From Serinicoccus hydrothermalis (GTDB taxonomy: Bacteria > Actinomycetota > Actinomycetes > Actinomycetales > Dermatophilaceae): 64,000 bases of DNA. The translations under genes were made by a program, and so were the position numbers. Shown here piece by piece: positions 8,223 through 16,292 of this stretch. Numbering within the stretch: position 1 is the stretch's first letter; each line of letters opens with the position of its first letter. Under the pieces are notes generated by a model. It had not been told where the DNA came from, did no database searches, and saw nothing but the letters and a program-made list of their open reading frames with translations. The DNA lies in NCBI RefSeq assembly GCF_001685415.1, contig NZ_CP014989.1:3286001-3350000 (forward strand), read 5' to 3'.

Positions 8223-9883
8223 AGCTCGTGCAGCCGGGTGTCGTCGTCGAGCAGGTCCTCGTCGGGGGCGTCCTCGTCCACCGCCTCCGGCGCGCCGTCG
8301 CCGGGTGCCTCGTCCTCGACCTCCTCCTCCTGGGAGGCATCGCCCGCAGGTCCGTCCACATCGGGTGCGGGGTCCTCGACCTCGGGTCCCTCCTCCGGGG
8401 CCGCGGAGTCCTCGACCGCGCGTGCCGTCGGGTCCTTGTCCGCCTCTCCCGCCGACGGGTCGTCCCCGGAGCCCTGACCCGGGCCGAAGGTCGGCACGGG
8501 CACCTCGGTGGTGATGTCGTCGTCCGGCTGGATCGCCGGGTCGGCCAGGTCGTCCGGGTCGTCCGGGTGCGGATCGGGGTCACCGTCGTCGAGGAAGGGG
8601 TCCCTGCGCGGGGACTCCAGGTCCGGGTCGTCCAGGGGTTCGTCCGGGTCGTCGTCCGGCTCGTCGTCCTCGACCGGCCCGTCGACGGCCGTCCCGGGAG
8701 CGCCGTGCTCGACGTCCCCGAGCGCGTGGACGCCTCCGGCGTCGTCGACGTCCTCGTGCTCGACGTCGTCGTCCTCGAGATCCTCGACGGGTGGGCCCGG
8801 CCACTCCGAGGCGTCGTCCGCGGGATCCTCGACGAGCTCCCGGTCGTCCTCGAACGGGTCGTCCGACACCGCGGCAGCGCCCGCGGGCACGACGGCGGCC
8901 ACCCCGGCCGCTCCCGCCGCACCGGCGGCGCGGGCCGTGGCGGGCACGAGCGAGTCCTCGTCCTCGGTGAGCCGGTCCATCCGGCGCAGGGCCTCGACCA
9001 GGCGTCGCGTGGCCTCCTCGTCGCCGGCCGCGACGTGGTGGGCCAGGCCGCGCAGCCGCCAGGTCTCGGCCAGGAGCCTGGCTCGGGCATGGAGGTAGGG
9101 GTCGGGGCGCTGGGCGCGGGCGAGCGCATAGCTGTCGAGCACCGCCTCCCAGGCCCCGGGGGAGGCCCGGGTGTAGAGGTCGGCCATGTCGGCGGCCGGA
9201 TCTCCCACGATGGCCTCGTCCCAGTCGGTCACGGCCACGACCCGGCCACTCTCGGCGCTCTCGTCGGCGAAGGCGACCACGACCGTGCCGCCGCGGAAGG
9301 CGCCGTGGACGGGGGTGCTGGCGAACTGCCACAGCGGGGCGGCGTCGAAGGCCTCCTCCCACCTGGCCAGCAGCCGCGTCGGCACCCGCCCCGACTCGGC
9401 TGCGCGGTCCACCTCGGAGATGAGGCGCTGGCGGCAGCCGGCCGCGTCGAAGGAAGGGACGTCCTGCTGCTCGAAGACGGCCGGGGGGATGTTGTGGATG
9501 GCCGCGAGGGCTCGTCCCACGGCATGGGACAACCCCGCTCCGGCCGGGAGCTGGGCGAAGTCGAGGGTCGAGCCCTCCACGTGCTGGTAGACGGCGGCAT
9601 GGCCCTCCTGCCCGACCGCGGCGTAGCCGACGGGGGCCGGCACCTTGAACGGCACGTGCCGGGAGAGCTGGCGCACCAGCTCGTCGTTGCGGCGCAGACG
9701 CGCACCGGTCACCGCGGTGAGCGGGGAGCGGACCAGCCAGCGGCGGCCGGTGGCGTCCTCCACCACCGCCTGCTGCAGCTCGGTCTCCTCGCCCGGTTCG
9801 ACACCCATCGCCGCCACCGCCACCGGCTTCATCCCCGGGACAGCGGCGCTCGCGAGGGCTGCCAGGGCCAGGTCTGTACGCAT
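8186..9883 (-). CDS. Phosphotransferase (APH)-fold protein lacking catalytic residues, with long acidic tail
   Basis: A 565-residue protein. Residues 1-320 resemble aminoglycoside/macrolide phosphotransferases, with VTDWDEA at 218-224 and GDPAADMADL at 227-236. The catalytic loop that should read HGDxxxxN reads HGAFRGGT (193-200), so both the catalytic Asp and the metal-binding Asn are replaced. Residues about 335-565 form a low-complexity Asp/Glu/Pro-rich tail, probably disordered, ending RLHELYGMPAEEDPRT. ATG 9883 is chosen because GGGAG lies just upstream; GTG 9886 and 9895 are in frame. It sits between adnB and nudC, where M. tuberculosis has a potassium-channel gene. Kinase activity looks unlikely, and the true role is unknown. 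Confidence 0.75.
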   Translation of the reverse strand: MRTDLALAALASAAVPGMKPVAVAAMGVEPGEETELQQAVVEDATGRRWLVRSPLTAVTGARLRRNDELVRQLSRHVPFKVPAPVGYAAVGQEGHAAVYQHVEGSTLDFAQLPAGAGLSHAVGRALAAIHNIPPAVFEQQDVPSFDAAGCRQRLISEVDRAAESGRVPTRLLARWEEAFDAAPLWQFASTPVHGAFRGGTVVVAFADESAESGRVVAVTDWDEAIVGDPAADMADLYTRASPGAWEAVLDSYALARAQRPDPYLHARARLLAETWRLRGLAHHVAAGDEEATRRLVEALRRMDRLTEDEDSLVPATARAAGAAGAAGVAAVVPAGAAAVSDDPFEDDRELVEDPADDASEWPGPPVEDLEDDDVEHEDVDDAGGVHALGDVEHGAPGTAVDGPVEDDEPDDDPDEPLDDPDLESPRRDPFLDDGDPDPHPDDPDDLADPAIQPDDDITTEVPVPTFGPGQGSGDDPSAGEADKDPTARAVEDSAAPEEGPEVEDPAPDVDGPAGDASQEEEVEDEAPGDGAPEAVDEDAPDEDLLDDDTRLHELYGMPAEEDPRT

Positions 9884-9967
9884 CACGGCTCCCACCGTAT
9901 GCCGTGCCGGTGGCCGACCGCGGTATTCCGTCGGGGCACGTCTCCCGGGGTTGTCAGGCCGGGCACC

Positions 9968-9973
9968 TACAGT
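9968..9973 (+). promoter_or_regulatory. -10 element TACAGT for leaderless nudC
   Basis: TACAGT is followed by exactly six bases and then the GTG start of nudC, so transcription should begin at or very near the start codon. No Shine-Dalgarno sequence is present. Confidence 0.55.
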
Positions 9974-9979
9974 GGTCGG

Positions 9980-10921
9980 GTGACGGCAGCAGACGAGACC
10001 TATCTGGACCTCGCCCTCTCCCGGTCACGGGTCGACCGGTGGGCGAGCGTCCGCACGGACGACGCCGAGCTGGCGGCGGTGTTGCGCCGGCCCGCCACGC
10101 GGGTGCTGGAGCTGCGGGGCGCCAAGGCCCCCCTGGAGCGTGACCCGGTGCGGCTGCGGCTGCGGGCGCCCGAGCCGGAGGACGCGCAGCGTAGCCCGTG
10201 GTTCCTCGGACGGGACGAGGGTGCCGACTTCGTCGCGGTCACGGTCCCGCCCGACCCGGGCGCGCCGGACGCCGGTGCCCCGGAGGACCCCTCCTGGGCC
10301 GGCCTGCGCGAGGTGGGCGCGGACCTCGACGACGCCGACGCCGGGCTGCTCACCGCGGCGACGGCGCTGCAGGGCTGGCACGCGCGGCACGGCTACTGCC
10401 CCCGCTGCGGGACGGCGACCGAGGTCATGCAGGGCGGCTGGCTGCGCCGGTGCCCCCGGGACGGCTCCGAGCACCACCCCCGCACCGACCCGGCGGTCAT
10501 CATGGCCGTCACCGACGACCAGGACCGCCTGCTCCTGGCGACCGGGCTGCCGTGGCCGGAGGGCCGCGTCTCGGTGCTGGCCGGCTTCGTCGAGGCCGGC
10601 GAGTCGTTGGAGGCGGCCGTGGCGCGCGAGGTCGGTGAGGAGGTCGGGGTCGAGGTCACCGACCTGCGCTACCGGGGCAACCAGCCCTGGCCGTTCCCGG
10701 CGTCGTTGATGATGGCCTACCGCGCCCGCGCCCTGGGCACCGAGCTGCGGGTGCAGGAGAGCGAGCTGCGCTCCGCCCGGTGGTACTCCCGCGACGAGCT
10801 GGCCGAGGGCATACGCGCCGGGCGGCTCACGCTGCCCTCCCGGGTCTCCATCGCGCACCGGCTGATCCAGGAGTGGTTCGGGGCGGCGCTCCCCGGTGAC
10901 GGGCCGGCGGTCCCGTGGTGA
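9980..10921 (+). CDS. nudC: NAD(+)/NADH diphosphatase NudC
   Basis: A 313-residue Nudix hydrolase that cleaves NAD(H), and NAD caps on RNA, to NMN(H) and AMP. It has an N-terminal NudC domain, a zinc-ribbon region (YCPRCG, then RRCPRDGSEHHPR, where the fourth ligand position is Asp/His rather than Cys), and then TDPAVIM. The Nudix box runs GFVEAGESLEAAVAREV followed by GEEVG. The motif typical of NudC is present as NQPWPFPASLMM. The GTG start sits six bases after a TACAGT -10 element and lacks a ribosome-binding site. The stop overlaps the uvrD2 start, so the two probably form an operon, as in M. tuberculosis (Rv3199c-Rv3198c). Confidence 0.93.
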   Translation: MTAADETYLDLALSRSRVDRWASVRTDDAELAAVLRRPATRVLELRGAKAPLERDPVRLRLRAPEPEDAQRSPWFLGRDEGADFVAVTVPPDPGAPDAGAPEDPSWAGLREVGADLDDADAGLLTAATALQGWHARHGYCPRCGTATEVMQGGWLRRCPRDGSEHHPRTDPAVIMAVTDDQDRLLLATGLPWPEGRVSVLAGFVEAGESLEAAVAREVGEEVGVEVTDLRYRGNQPWPFPASLMMAYRARALGTELRVQESELRSARWYSRDELAEGIRAGRLTLPSRVSIAHRLIQEWFGAALPGDGPAVPW

Positions 10922-13038
10922 GCGTGGCCGCGACGCTCGATCCCGACCGGCTCCTGGGCGGCCTGGACCCCGAGCAGCGCGAGGTGGCGACCGCGCCGCT
11001 GGGGCCGATGGTGGTGCTCGCCGGCGCCGGCACCGGCAAGACGCGTGCGATCACGCACCGCATCGCCTACGGCGTCGCCAGCGGTGCCTACCCGCCGGAC
11101 CGGGTGCTGGCGGTGACCTTCACCGCGCGGGCGGCCGGGGAGATGCGGACCCGGCTGCGCGACCTCGGCGTCGCCGGGGTCCAGGCCAGGACCTTCCACG
11201 CGGCGGCCCTGCGCCAGCTGCAGTACTTCTGGCCCCAGGCCGTCGGAGGTCCGCCTCCCACGGTGGTGGCGCACAAGGCACCCGCCGTCGCGGAGGCGGC
11301 GGGTCGACTCCACCTGCGGCTGGACCGCGCCGGTCTGCGCGACGTCGCCGCCGAGATCGAGTGGGCCAAGGTGTCGATGCTCACCGCGCAGACCTACGCC
11401 GCCCGCGCCCGGGCGCAGCGCCGGCAGGTCGCCGACCTGGACGCGACCGCGATGGCCCGGCTCATGGAGACCTACCACGAGGTGTGCTCCGAGCGGCACG
11501 TCATCGACTTCGAGGACGTCCTGCTCCTCACCGTGGGCATGCTGGACGAGCACCCGCAGATCGCCGCCGCCGTCCACCAGCAGTACCGCCACTTCGTGGT
11601 CGACGAGTACCAGGACGTCAATCCCCTCCAGCAGCGGCTGCTCGAGCTCTGGCGCGGTCAGCGGCAGGACGTGTGCGTGGTCGGTGACCCCGCCCAGTCG
11701 ATCTACTCCTTCACCGGCGCGAGCGCCGATCACCTGCTGGGCTTCACGCGGCACTACCCCGGGGCGCGACGGGTGCAGCTGGTGCGCAACTACCGCAGCA
11801 CCCCGCAGGTGGTGCACCTGGCCAACCTGGTGCTGGGCCCGCGTTCCGCGTCGGGCGGCGACCGGGCCGGTGAGCTGGTGGCGCAGTCCGCCGACGGCCC
11901 GGCCCCGACGCTGACGTCCTACGCGGACGACGAGGCGGAGGCCCAGGGCACGGCCGACGCGGTGTCCCGGCTGCTGGGGGAGGGCGTCCCGCCGAGCGAG
12001 ATCGCCGTGCTCTTCCGGACCAACAGCCAGTCAGAGGTGATCGAGAACGCGCTCGCCCGCGCCGACATCCCCTACCTCGTGCGTGGCGGGGAGCGCTTCT
12101 TCTCCCGCTCGGAGGTCCGCAACGCGATCCTGCTGCTGCGGGGCGCCGTGCGCTCCGACGACGGCGGCAGCCCGCTCGGCGACCTCGTGCGCCACGTCCT
12201 GGCCGGGGCGGGCTGGGGCCCGGAGCCGCCGCAGGGCTCGGGTGCGGTCCGGGAGCGCTGGGAGAGCCTGCAGGCGCTGGCGCTCCTCGCCGACTCGCTG
12301 GTCGCCCAGTCGCCCCAGGCCCGGCTCGGCGACCTCGTGGTCGAGCTGGACCGCCGTGCCGCGGAGCAGCACGCCCCCACGGTGCAGGGCATCACCCTCG
12401 CCTCCCTCCACGCCGCGAAGGGCCTGGAGTGGGACGCCGTCTTCCTCGTCGGCTGCAGCGAGGGGCTGCTGCCCATCACGCTCGCCGACACGGCGGAGCG
12501 GGTGGAGGAGGAGCGTCGGCTGCTCTACGTCGGGCTGACCCGGGCCCGGCGCAGCCTGCAGATCAGCTGGGCCGGCGCGCGCAACCCCGGTGCACGGGGC
12601 ACGAGGTCGGTGTCCCGCTTCCTCGCCCCGGCCGCAGGGGTGCTGGGGGCCCCGGCGTCGGCACGCCCTGCACGTCGCCGCGAGGGACGCCGCAAGATGG
12701 CCCCGCCGCGGACCTGCCGGACGTGCTCGGCGATCCTCACCTCGGCCGCCGAACGCAAGATCGGGAGGTGCTCGGACTGCCCGGCGACCTACGACGAGGC
12801 CGTCTTCGAGTCGCTGCGGGAGTGGCGGCGTCGAACCGCCCAGGAGGGCTCGGTGCCCGCCTACGTCGTCTTCACCGACGCGACCCTCGTCGCCATCGCG
12901 GAGCGGGCGCCCACCGACCAGGAGGGGCTGGCGCAGATCTCCGGGGTGGGGCAGCGCAAGCTCGACCTCTACGGCGAGGCCGTCCTGCGCATCCTGTCCG
13001 GTGAGGCCGATCCGGCAGGCCCGGCAGGAGAGGGCTGA
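10918..13038 (+). CDS. uvrD2: UvrD2-type DNA helicase with tetracysteine and HRDC domains
   Basis: A 706-residue superfamily 1A 3'-5' helicase. Motifs: GAGTGKT (Walker A), VDEYQDVN (Walker B), GDPAQSIYSFTGAS, HAAKGLEWD and LLYVGLTRAR. After the motor come four cysteines (C600, C603, C618, C621) and a C-terminal HRDC domain containing ISGVGQRKLDLYGE. This layout is diagnostic of actinobacterial UvrD2; in mycobacteria the tetracysteine motif matters for unwinding and the HRDC domain is dispensable. GTG 10918 overlaps the nudC stop; GTG 10915 is equally possible. The length equals the mycobacterial protein. It is followed by the whiB7 leader, not by another structural gene. Confidence 0.94.
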   Translation: MSVAATLDPDRLLGGLDPEQREVATAPLGPMVVLAGAGTGKTRAITHRIAYGVASGAYPPDRVLAVTFTARAAGEMRTRLRDLGVAGVQARTFHAAALRQLQYFWPQAVGGPPPTVVAHKAPAVAEAAGRLHLRLDRAGLRDVAAEIEWAKVSMLTAQTYAARARAQRRQVADLDATAMARLMETYHEVCSERHVIDFEDVLLLTVGMLDEHPQIAAAVHQQYRHFVVDEYQDVNPLQQRLLELWRGQRQDVCVVGDPAQSIYSFTGASADHLLGFTRHYPGARRVQLVRNYRSTPQVVHLANLVLGPRSASGGDRAGELVAQSADGPAPTLTSYADDEAEAQGTADAVSRLLGEGVPPSEIAVLFRTNSQSEVIENALARADIPYLVRGGERFFSRSEVRNAILLLRGAVRSDDGGSPLGDLVRHVLAGAGWGPEPPQGSGAVRERWESLQALALLADSLVAQSPQARLGDLVVELDRRAAEQHAPTVQGITLASLHAAKGLEWDAVFLVGCSEGLLPITLADTAERVEEERRLLYVGLTRARRSLQISWAGARNPGARGTRSVSRFLAPAAGVLGAPASARPARRREGRRKMAPPRTCRTCSAILTSAAERKIGRCSDCPATYDEAVFESLREWRRRTAQEGSVPAYVVFTDATLVAIAERAPTDQEGLAQISGVGQRKLDLYGEAVLRILSGEADPAGPAGEG

Positions 13039-13061
13039 GCAGGTCCCGGCGGACCCGTCCG

Positions 13062-13100
13062 TAAATACCGTTGCGGTCCGCCGGAGCACCGGCATACAGT
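13062..13100 (+). promoter_or_regulatory. whiB7 promoter with upstream AT-rich WhiB7 site
   Basis: An AT-only hexamer TAAATA (13062-13067) lies three bases before TTGCGG (-35, 13071-13076). After an 18-base spacer comes TACAGT (-10, 13095-13100). An AT-rich block immediately upstream of -35 is the known docking site of the WhiB7 AT-hook at self-activated promoters. It stands out in this GC-rich setting and implies autoregulation. Confidence 0.65.
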
Positions 13101-13165
13101 GTCGGAGTCAAGCCCACGCCAGCTGGTGATGGGGTCACGCGCACACGAGAGGAGGGTGGACCACG

Positions 13166-13366
13166 ATGGAGAACATGATCGTCACCGGCGGAATCGCCGT
13201 CTACTCGACCGACGCCACGACCACCCTCCGGACGCCTCGCCTGCGCAGTGCCGTCCGCGTGCTCGCCGCGTCCGTCCCGGGGTCCTTCGGCTCCGGGGTC
13301 GTCGAGCCGGCGGCCCCGCACGCTGTCGACCCCACCCTGGGCCTGGGCTCCTCCCGGACACCGTAG
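13166..13366 (+). CDS. Upstream ORF in the whiB7 leader (66 residues)
   Basis: This 66-codon ORF starts at ATG 13166 behind a GGAGG about ten bases upstream (GAGAGGAGGG). It ends 21 bases before an intrinsic terminator and lies wholly within the long whiB7 5' leader. The peptide has no domain, signal or membrane segment. In Streptomyces wblC and mycobacterial whiB7, translation of a leader ORF couples ribosome stalling by antibiotics to read-through of a downstream terminator. Position, ribosome-binding site and terminator here fit that scheme, so the act of translating it probably matters more than the peptide. That function is inferred, not shown. Confidence 0.65.
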   Translation: MENMIVTGGIAVYSTDATTTLRTPRLRSAVRVLAASVPGSFGSGVVEPAAPHAVDPTLGLGSSRTP

Positions 13367-13386
13367 AAGGCATCTCCTTCCCCTTC

Positions 13387-13428
13387 CGGCCGCGAGTCCT
13401 CCCCGAGGATCCGCGGCCGTTCTCGTTG
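13387..13428 (+). terminator. Intrinsic terminator (attenuator) in the whiB7 leader
   Basis: Bases 13387-13394 pair perfectly with 13412-13419 (8 bp, all G-C). Inside this, after one mismatch and a G-U pair, 13397-13401 pair with 13405-13409 around a three-base loop. TTCTCGTTG follows at once. It lies 117 bases before the whiB7 start and just after the leader ORF, the expected place for an attenuator. Confidence 0.75.
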
Positions 13429-13544
13429 CCCGCCGGTACATCGGCGTCACGACCGGTCACTCGGATCCGACCTCACGGAATCGAGACGCAGTGACGACGA
13501 TCAGCAGCACACCGCACCAGCACCGACATCAGGAAGGAAGCGCC

Positions 13545-13856
13545 GTGTACCGCCCAGTGCGCCGGCAGCAGGAGATCAAGGACGACATCGCAGGTCCCCA
13601 CCTCGTGACCAGCGGCCACGGCGAACTGCCCTGCCGGGACCACCCGGCGGACCTCTGGTTCGCCGAGCTCCCCGCCGAGGTGGAGCACGCCAAGGAGCTG
13701 TGCGGCCCGTGCCCGCTGCGCGAGATGTGCCTGGCGGGGGCGCTGGAGCGCCGCGAGCCCTGGGGCGTGTGGGGCGGCCAGCTTCTGCTTCAGGGACGCG
13801 TCGTGCCGCGCAAGCGTCCCCGCGGACGCCCCCGCAAGGACGAGGTCGCGGCGTAG
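13545..13856 (+). CDS. whiB7: WhiB7 transcription activator of intrinsic antibiotic resistance
   Basis: A 103-residue Wbl protein. Fe-S ligands C30, C53, C56 and C62 precede the GVWGG turn (74-78). The C-terminus carries the AT-hook RGRPRK (93-98), which separates WhiB7 from other Wbl proteins. The protein binds the primary sigma factor and activates resistance genes when translation is inhibited. GTG 13545 has the strong ribosome-binding site AGGAAGGAAG. The gene has a roughly 440-base leader with upstream ORF and terminator, so expression is probably controlled by attenuation plus autoactivation. It follows uvrD2, as in M. tuberculosis (Rv3197A), but the ABC1-type kinase gene found there is absent. 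Confidence 0.93.
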   Translation: MYRPVRRQQEIKDDIAGPHLVTSGHGELPCRDHPADLWFAELPAEVEHAKELCGPCPLREMCLAGALERREPWGVWGGQLLLQGRVVPRKRPRGRPRKDEVAA

Positions 13857-13862
13857 CGACCC

Positions 13863-14603
13863 TCACCCCGGCTGCTCCGGCTCGTGCCAGGGGCAGCCGG
13901 GGTGCGGCGGCCACCGTCGCACCACGAGGTGCGGGGGGAGGGCCCCGACCTCGTGGGCGGCGCCCGGGCCGGCCGGTGCGACCGACCGGCTGAGGAGCAC
14001 CACCAGCGCGGTCACGGCCTGGAGGACCTCGGGGGGATGGGTCGGGGGCAGGGGTGCGGTCAACGGGTCGAGGAGCGCGGCCGCGGCACGCGGCCACCCC
14101 GGGTCCCGGTCCCGGCGGTGCAGGTCCAGGCAGTGCAGGCAGGGGCGGCCGGGCATACCGGTCCAGGGGCCGATGACCACGCGCGCCGTCTGGGAGACGA
14201 CGGGCAGGACCGGGCGACCGACGATCGCGGGCTCGCGGGCGGTGCCGACCGGCACCAGGTGGTCGTGGACGAGGACCACGCGCCGGGGGGCCTCCGGTCG
14301 CGCCGGTCCCGCGAGCAGGCCTCCCGGCGTGGCGCCCGTGCGGGCGGTCGGGCGCAGCACCGCCCGGAGCGCCTCGGCGACCTCACCCTCGCCCCGCACC
14401 TCCAGGGGGCCGTGGTCGTGCGGCGAGGCGACCGGAGCGGTGCCCAGGCGGCGGAGGAACTGCCAGGCCGGGTCCTGCGGTTGGTCGGGCCGCACCCATC
14501 CGTCGACCCTCCAGGCCCCGGGGCCGACGCCGAGCTGGAGCTGCCCGTCGGGCCCCGTCGGCCACCAGGCCAGATGCTCCCGCGTCGCCGGTCCCTCTCC
14601 CAT
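13863..14603 (-). CDS. ThiF/cyclodehydratase-like protein (Rv3196-type)
   Basis: A 246-residue protein resembling the E1-like/bacteriocin cyclodehydratase family by its central region and cysteine pairs: CLHCLDLHRR near residue 165 and a C-terminal PHPGCPWHEPEQPG. The first pair looks like half a structural zinc site; the second has C-x-x-H. I see no clear nucleotide-binding glycine loop, so it may be a substrate-binding relic rather than an active adenylating enzyme. No precursor peptide or partner dehydrogenase lies nearby. The position next to the DUF2342 protein matches Rv3196-Rv3195. The ATG at 14603 has only a weak GGG upstream. Confidence 0.55.
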   Translation of the reverse strand: MGEGPATREHLAWWPTGPDGQLQLGVGPGAWRVDGWVRPDQPQDPAWQFLRRLGTAPVASPHDHGPLEVRGEGEVAEALRAVLRPTARTGATPGGLLAGPARPEAPRRVVLVHDHLVPVGTAREPAIVGRPVLPVVSQTARVVIGPWTGMPGRPCLHCLDLHRRDRDPGWPRAAAALLDPLTAPLPPTHPPEVLQAVTALVVLLSRSVAPAGPGAAHEVGALPPHLVVRRWPPHPGCPWHEPEQPG

Positions 14604-14653
14604 GAGCCGACCCTGCCACGCCGCGGGCGCAGCCAGGACCGGCTGTCCACAGG

Positions 14654-16099
14654 TCAGGCGGGTCGGTCTCCCTCGTCCTCGCCGTCGCCCTCTCCGTCGT
14701 CCTCCCGGCCGGGGCTCCCGTCCGGCCCCGAGGACCCGCCGAGCAGCTGCTCGATGTCCTCGTCGGTGACGGTGAGGTCCGCGGCCAGCGCACCGTGCCG
14801 GTCCACGAAGCCCAGCGGGTCGTCGAGGTCGGCGCCGGTCGGCGCGACGTCCGGGTGTCCCCAGGCCTCGTCCCGGGCGTCGCGCCCGTGCTTGGCCTCC
14901 AGGGCCGCCCACAGGTTGGCGGCGTCCCGCAGCCGGCGGGGACGCAGCTCCAGGCCGACGAGCGAGGAGAAGGTCTTCTCGGCGGGACCGCCCGTCGCCC
15001 GGCGACGACGCACCGCCTCCGCCATCGACTCCGCGTGCGGCAGGTGCCCCTCGGCGGCCTGCGCGGCGACGACGTCCACCCACCCCTCGACGAGGGCGAG
15101 GAGCGTCTCCAGCCGGGTCAGCGCGGCCTGCTGGGCGGGGCTGGGCTCGGGGGAGAAGAGGCTGTCTCCGAGCGCGCCCTGGAGGGCCTCCGGGTCCTGG
15201 GGGTCGACCTGTCGCACGGCCTCCTCGATGCCCTCGGTGTTGATCTTGATGTCGCGTGCGTAGTCCTCGACCGCCGTGAGCAGCTGCGGGCCGAGCCACG
15301 GCACCCCGGCGAACAGACGCACCCGCGCGGCCTCGCGCAGGGCCAGGTAGAGGTGCACCTCTCCGCCGTCCACCTCGAGGCCGTCGGCGAAGGCCGCCAC
15401 GTTGGCCGGCAGCATGGCGACGTCCTCGTCGCCGAGCACGGGCAGGCCCACCTCGGTGCCGGACACGACGTCGCCGGCCAGGGCGCCCACCGCCTGACCG
15501 ACCTGCCCGCCGAACATGCTCGAGGCCATCCGGCGCACCATCGGTGCCATCTGGCCCATCATCGCGGCCGGGTTCATCCCCGGGGGCAGCCCGGGGATCG
15601 GCGGGGCACCGTCCTCGCCGAGCTGACCCAGCTGCTGCTCCATCGCCGAGGTCATGGCGCTCTGCAGGCCCTGCGCCACCGGCGTGGTCAGGCGCTCCCA
15701 GACGGGCAGCGTGCGCTCGACCCACTCGGCCCGGCTGAGGGCCACGGCCGCCCCCTCGGGGCGCGGCAGGTCGGTCACCTGGTCGAGCCACAGCGTCGCC
15801 ACCTGCACCACCTGCTCCACGTCGCGACGGGTCCCGTCCCCGATCGTCGAGTCGCCGCCCTCGGACACCGCCTGCCGCGCGACGTCGTGCGCCAGCTGGG
15901 TGTTGACCGCTCCGTCGTCCCCGCCGGAGCCCATGAGCATCTCCAGCTGGGAGCGCATCTGCGCGACCTGGTCCGGGTCCAGGTTGGACAGGCCCATCGA
16001 GTTGAGGGTCTCGCGCACCTCGGGCGGCACCGGGCCACCGAACAGCGCCTCGAGCGGGTCGGGGTCGTCCCGTCGCTCCGGGTTCTCCTGGTCTGACAC
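14654..16099 (-). CDS. Zinc-metalloprotease-like protein (DUF2342, Rv3195 family)
   Basis: A 481-residue soluble protein of the family annotated as zinc-dependent metalloprotease or F420-associated hydrolase. The opening region is acidic, with a P-x-x-L-F-G-G pattern. The core holds GDVVSGTEVGLPVL, VHLYLALREAARVRLF and VPWLGPQL. At the place where relatives carry a histidine-containing zincin-like helix, this protein reads REAAR, and there is no HExxH anywhere in it, so peptidase activity is doubtful. GTG 16099 follows GAGGAAGAGG. The C-terminus is acidic. The gene diverges from moaE across about 190 bases. Confidence 0.75.
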   Translation of the reverse strand: MSDQENPERRDDPDPLEALFGGPVPPEVRETLNSMGLSNLDPDQVAQMRSQLEMLMGSGGDDGAVNTQLAHDVARQAVSEGGDSTIGDGTRRDVEQVVQVATLWLDQVTDLPRPEGAAVALSRAEWVERTLPVWERLTTPVAQGLQSAMTSAMEQQLGQLGEDGAPPIPGLPPGMNPAAMMGQMAPMVRRMASSMFGGQVGQAVGALAGDVVSGTEVGLPVLGDEDVAMLPANVAAFADGLEVDGGEVHLYLALREAARVRLFAGVPWLGPQLLTAVEDYARDIKINTEGIEEAVRQVDPQDPEALQGALGDSLFSPEPSPAQQAALTRLETLLALVEGWVDVVAAQAAEGHLPHAESMAEAVRRRRATGGPAEKTFSSLVGLELRPRRLRDAANLWAALEAKHGRDARDEAWGHPDVAPTGADLDDPLGFVDRHGALAADLTVTDEDIEQLLGGSSGPDGSPGREDDGEGDGEDEGDRPA

Positions 16100-16292
16100 G
16101 TCCTCTTCCTCTCGTCCGGTCTCGCAGCCCAGCCTGCCACTGCCGGGTGGTCCCGTGGGCTCGTGGTCGGTCGGTCACCGGCGCGGCGGTTTCCTCTACC
16201 GACAACACGCGCGGGGCGCCGAGAGTTCCCTGCGCGGCACCGGGGGCGGGGTGGCCACCGCGGGCCGGTGGTCCATGGGGCATGATGACGCG

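Noticed and set aside
8220-8880. Repeated TCGTC/GTCGTC runs, first considered as a microsatellite or repeat array
   Set aside because: They are explained by Asp/Glu-rich codons of the acidic tail on the minus strand; there is no fixed unit or spacing, so it is not CRISPR or a tandem repeat.
13248-13544. Extending whiB7 upstream through the open frame from 13248
   Set aside because: The frame crosses the intrinsic terminator and leader ORF and has no ribosome-binding site; GTG 13545 has a strong one and gives the standard WhiB7 length.
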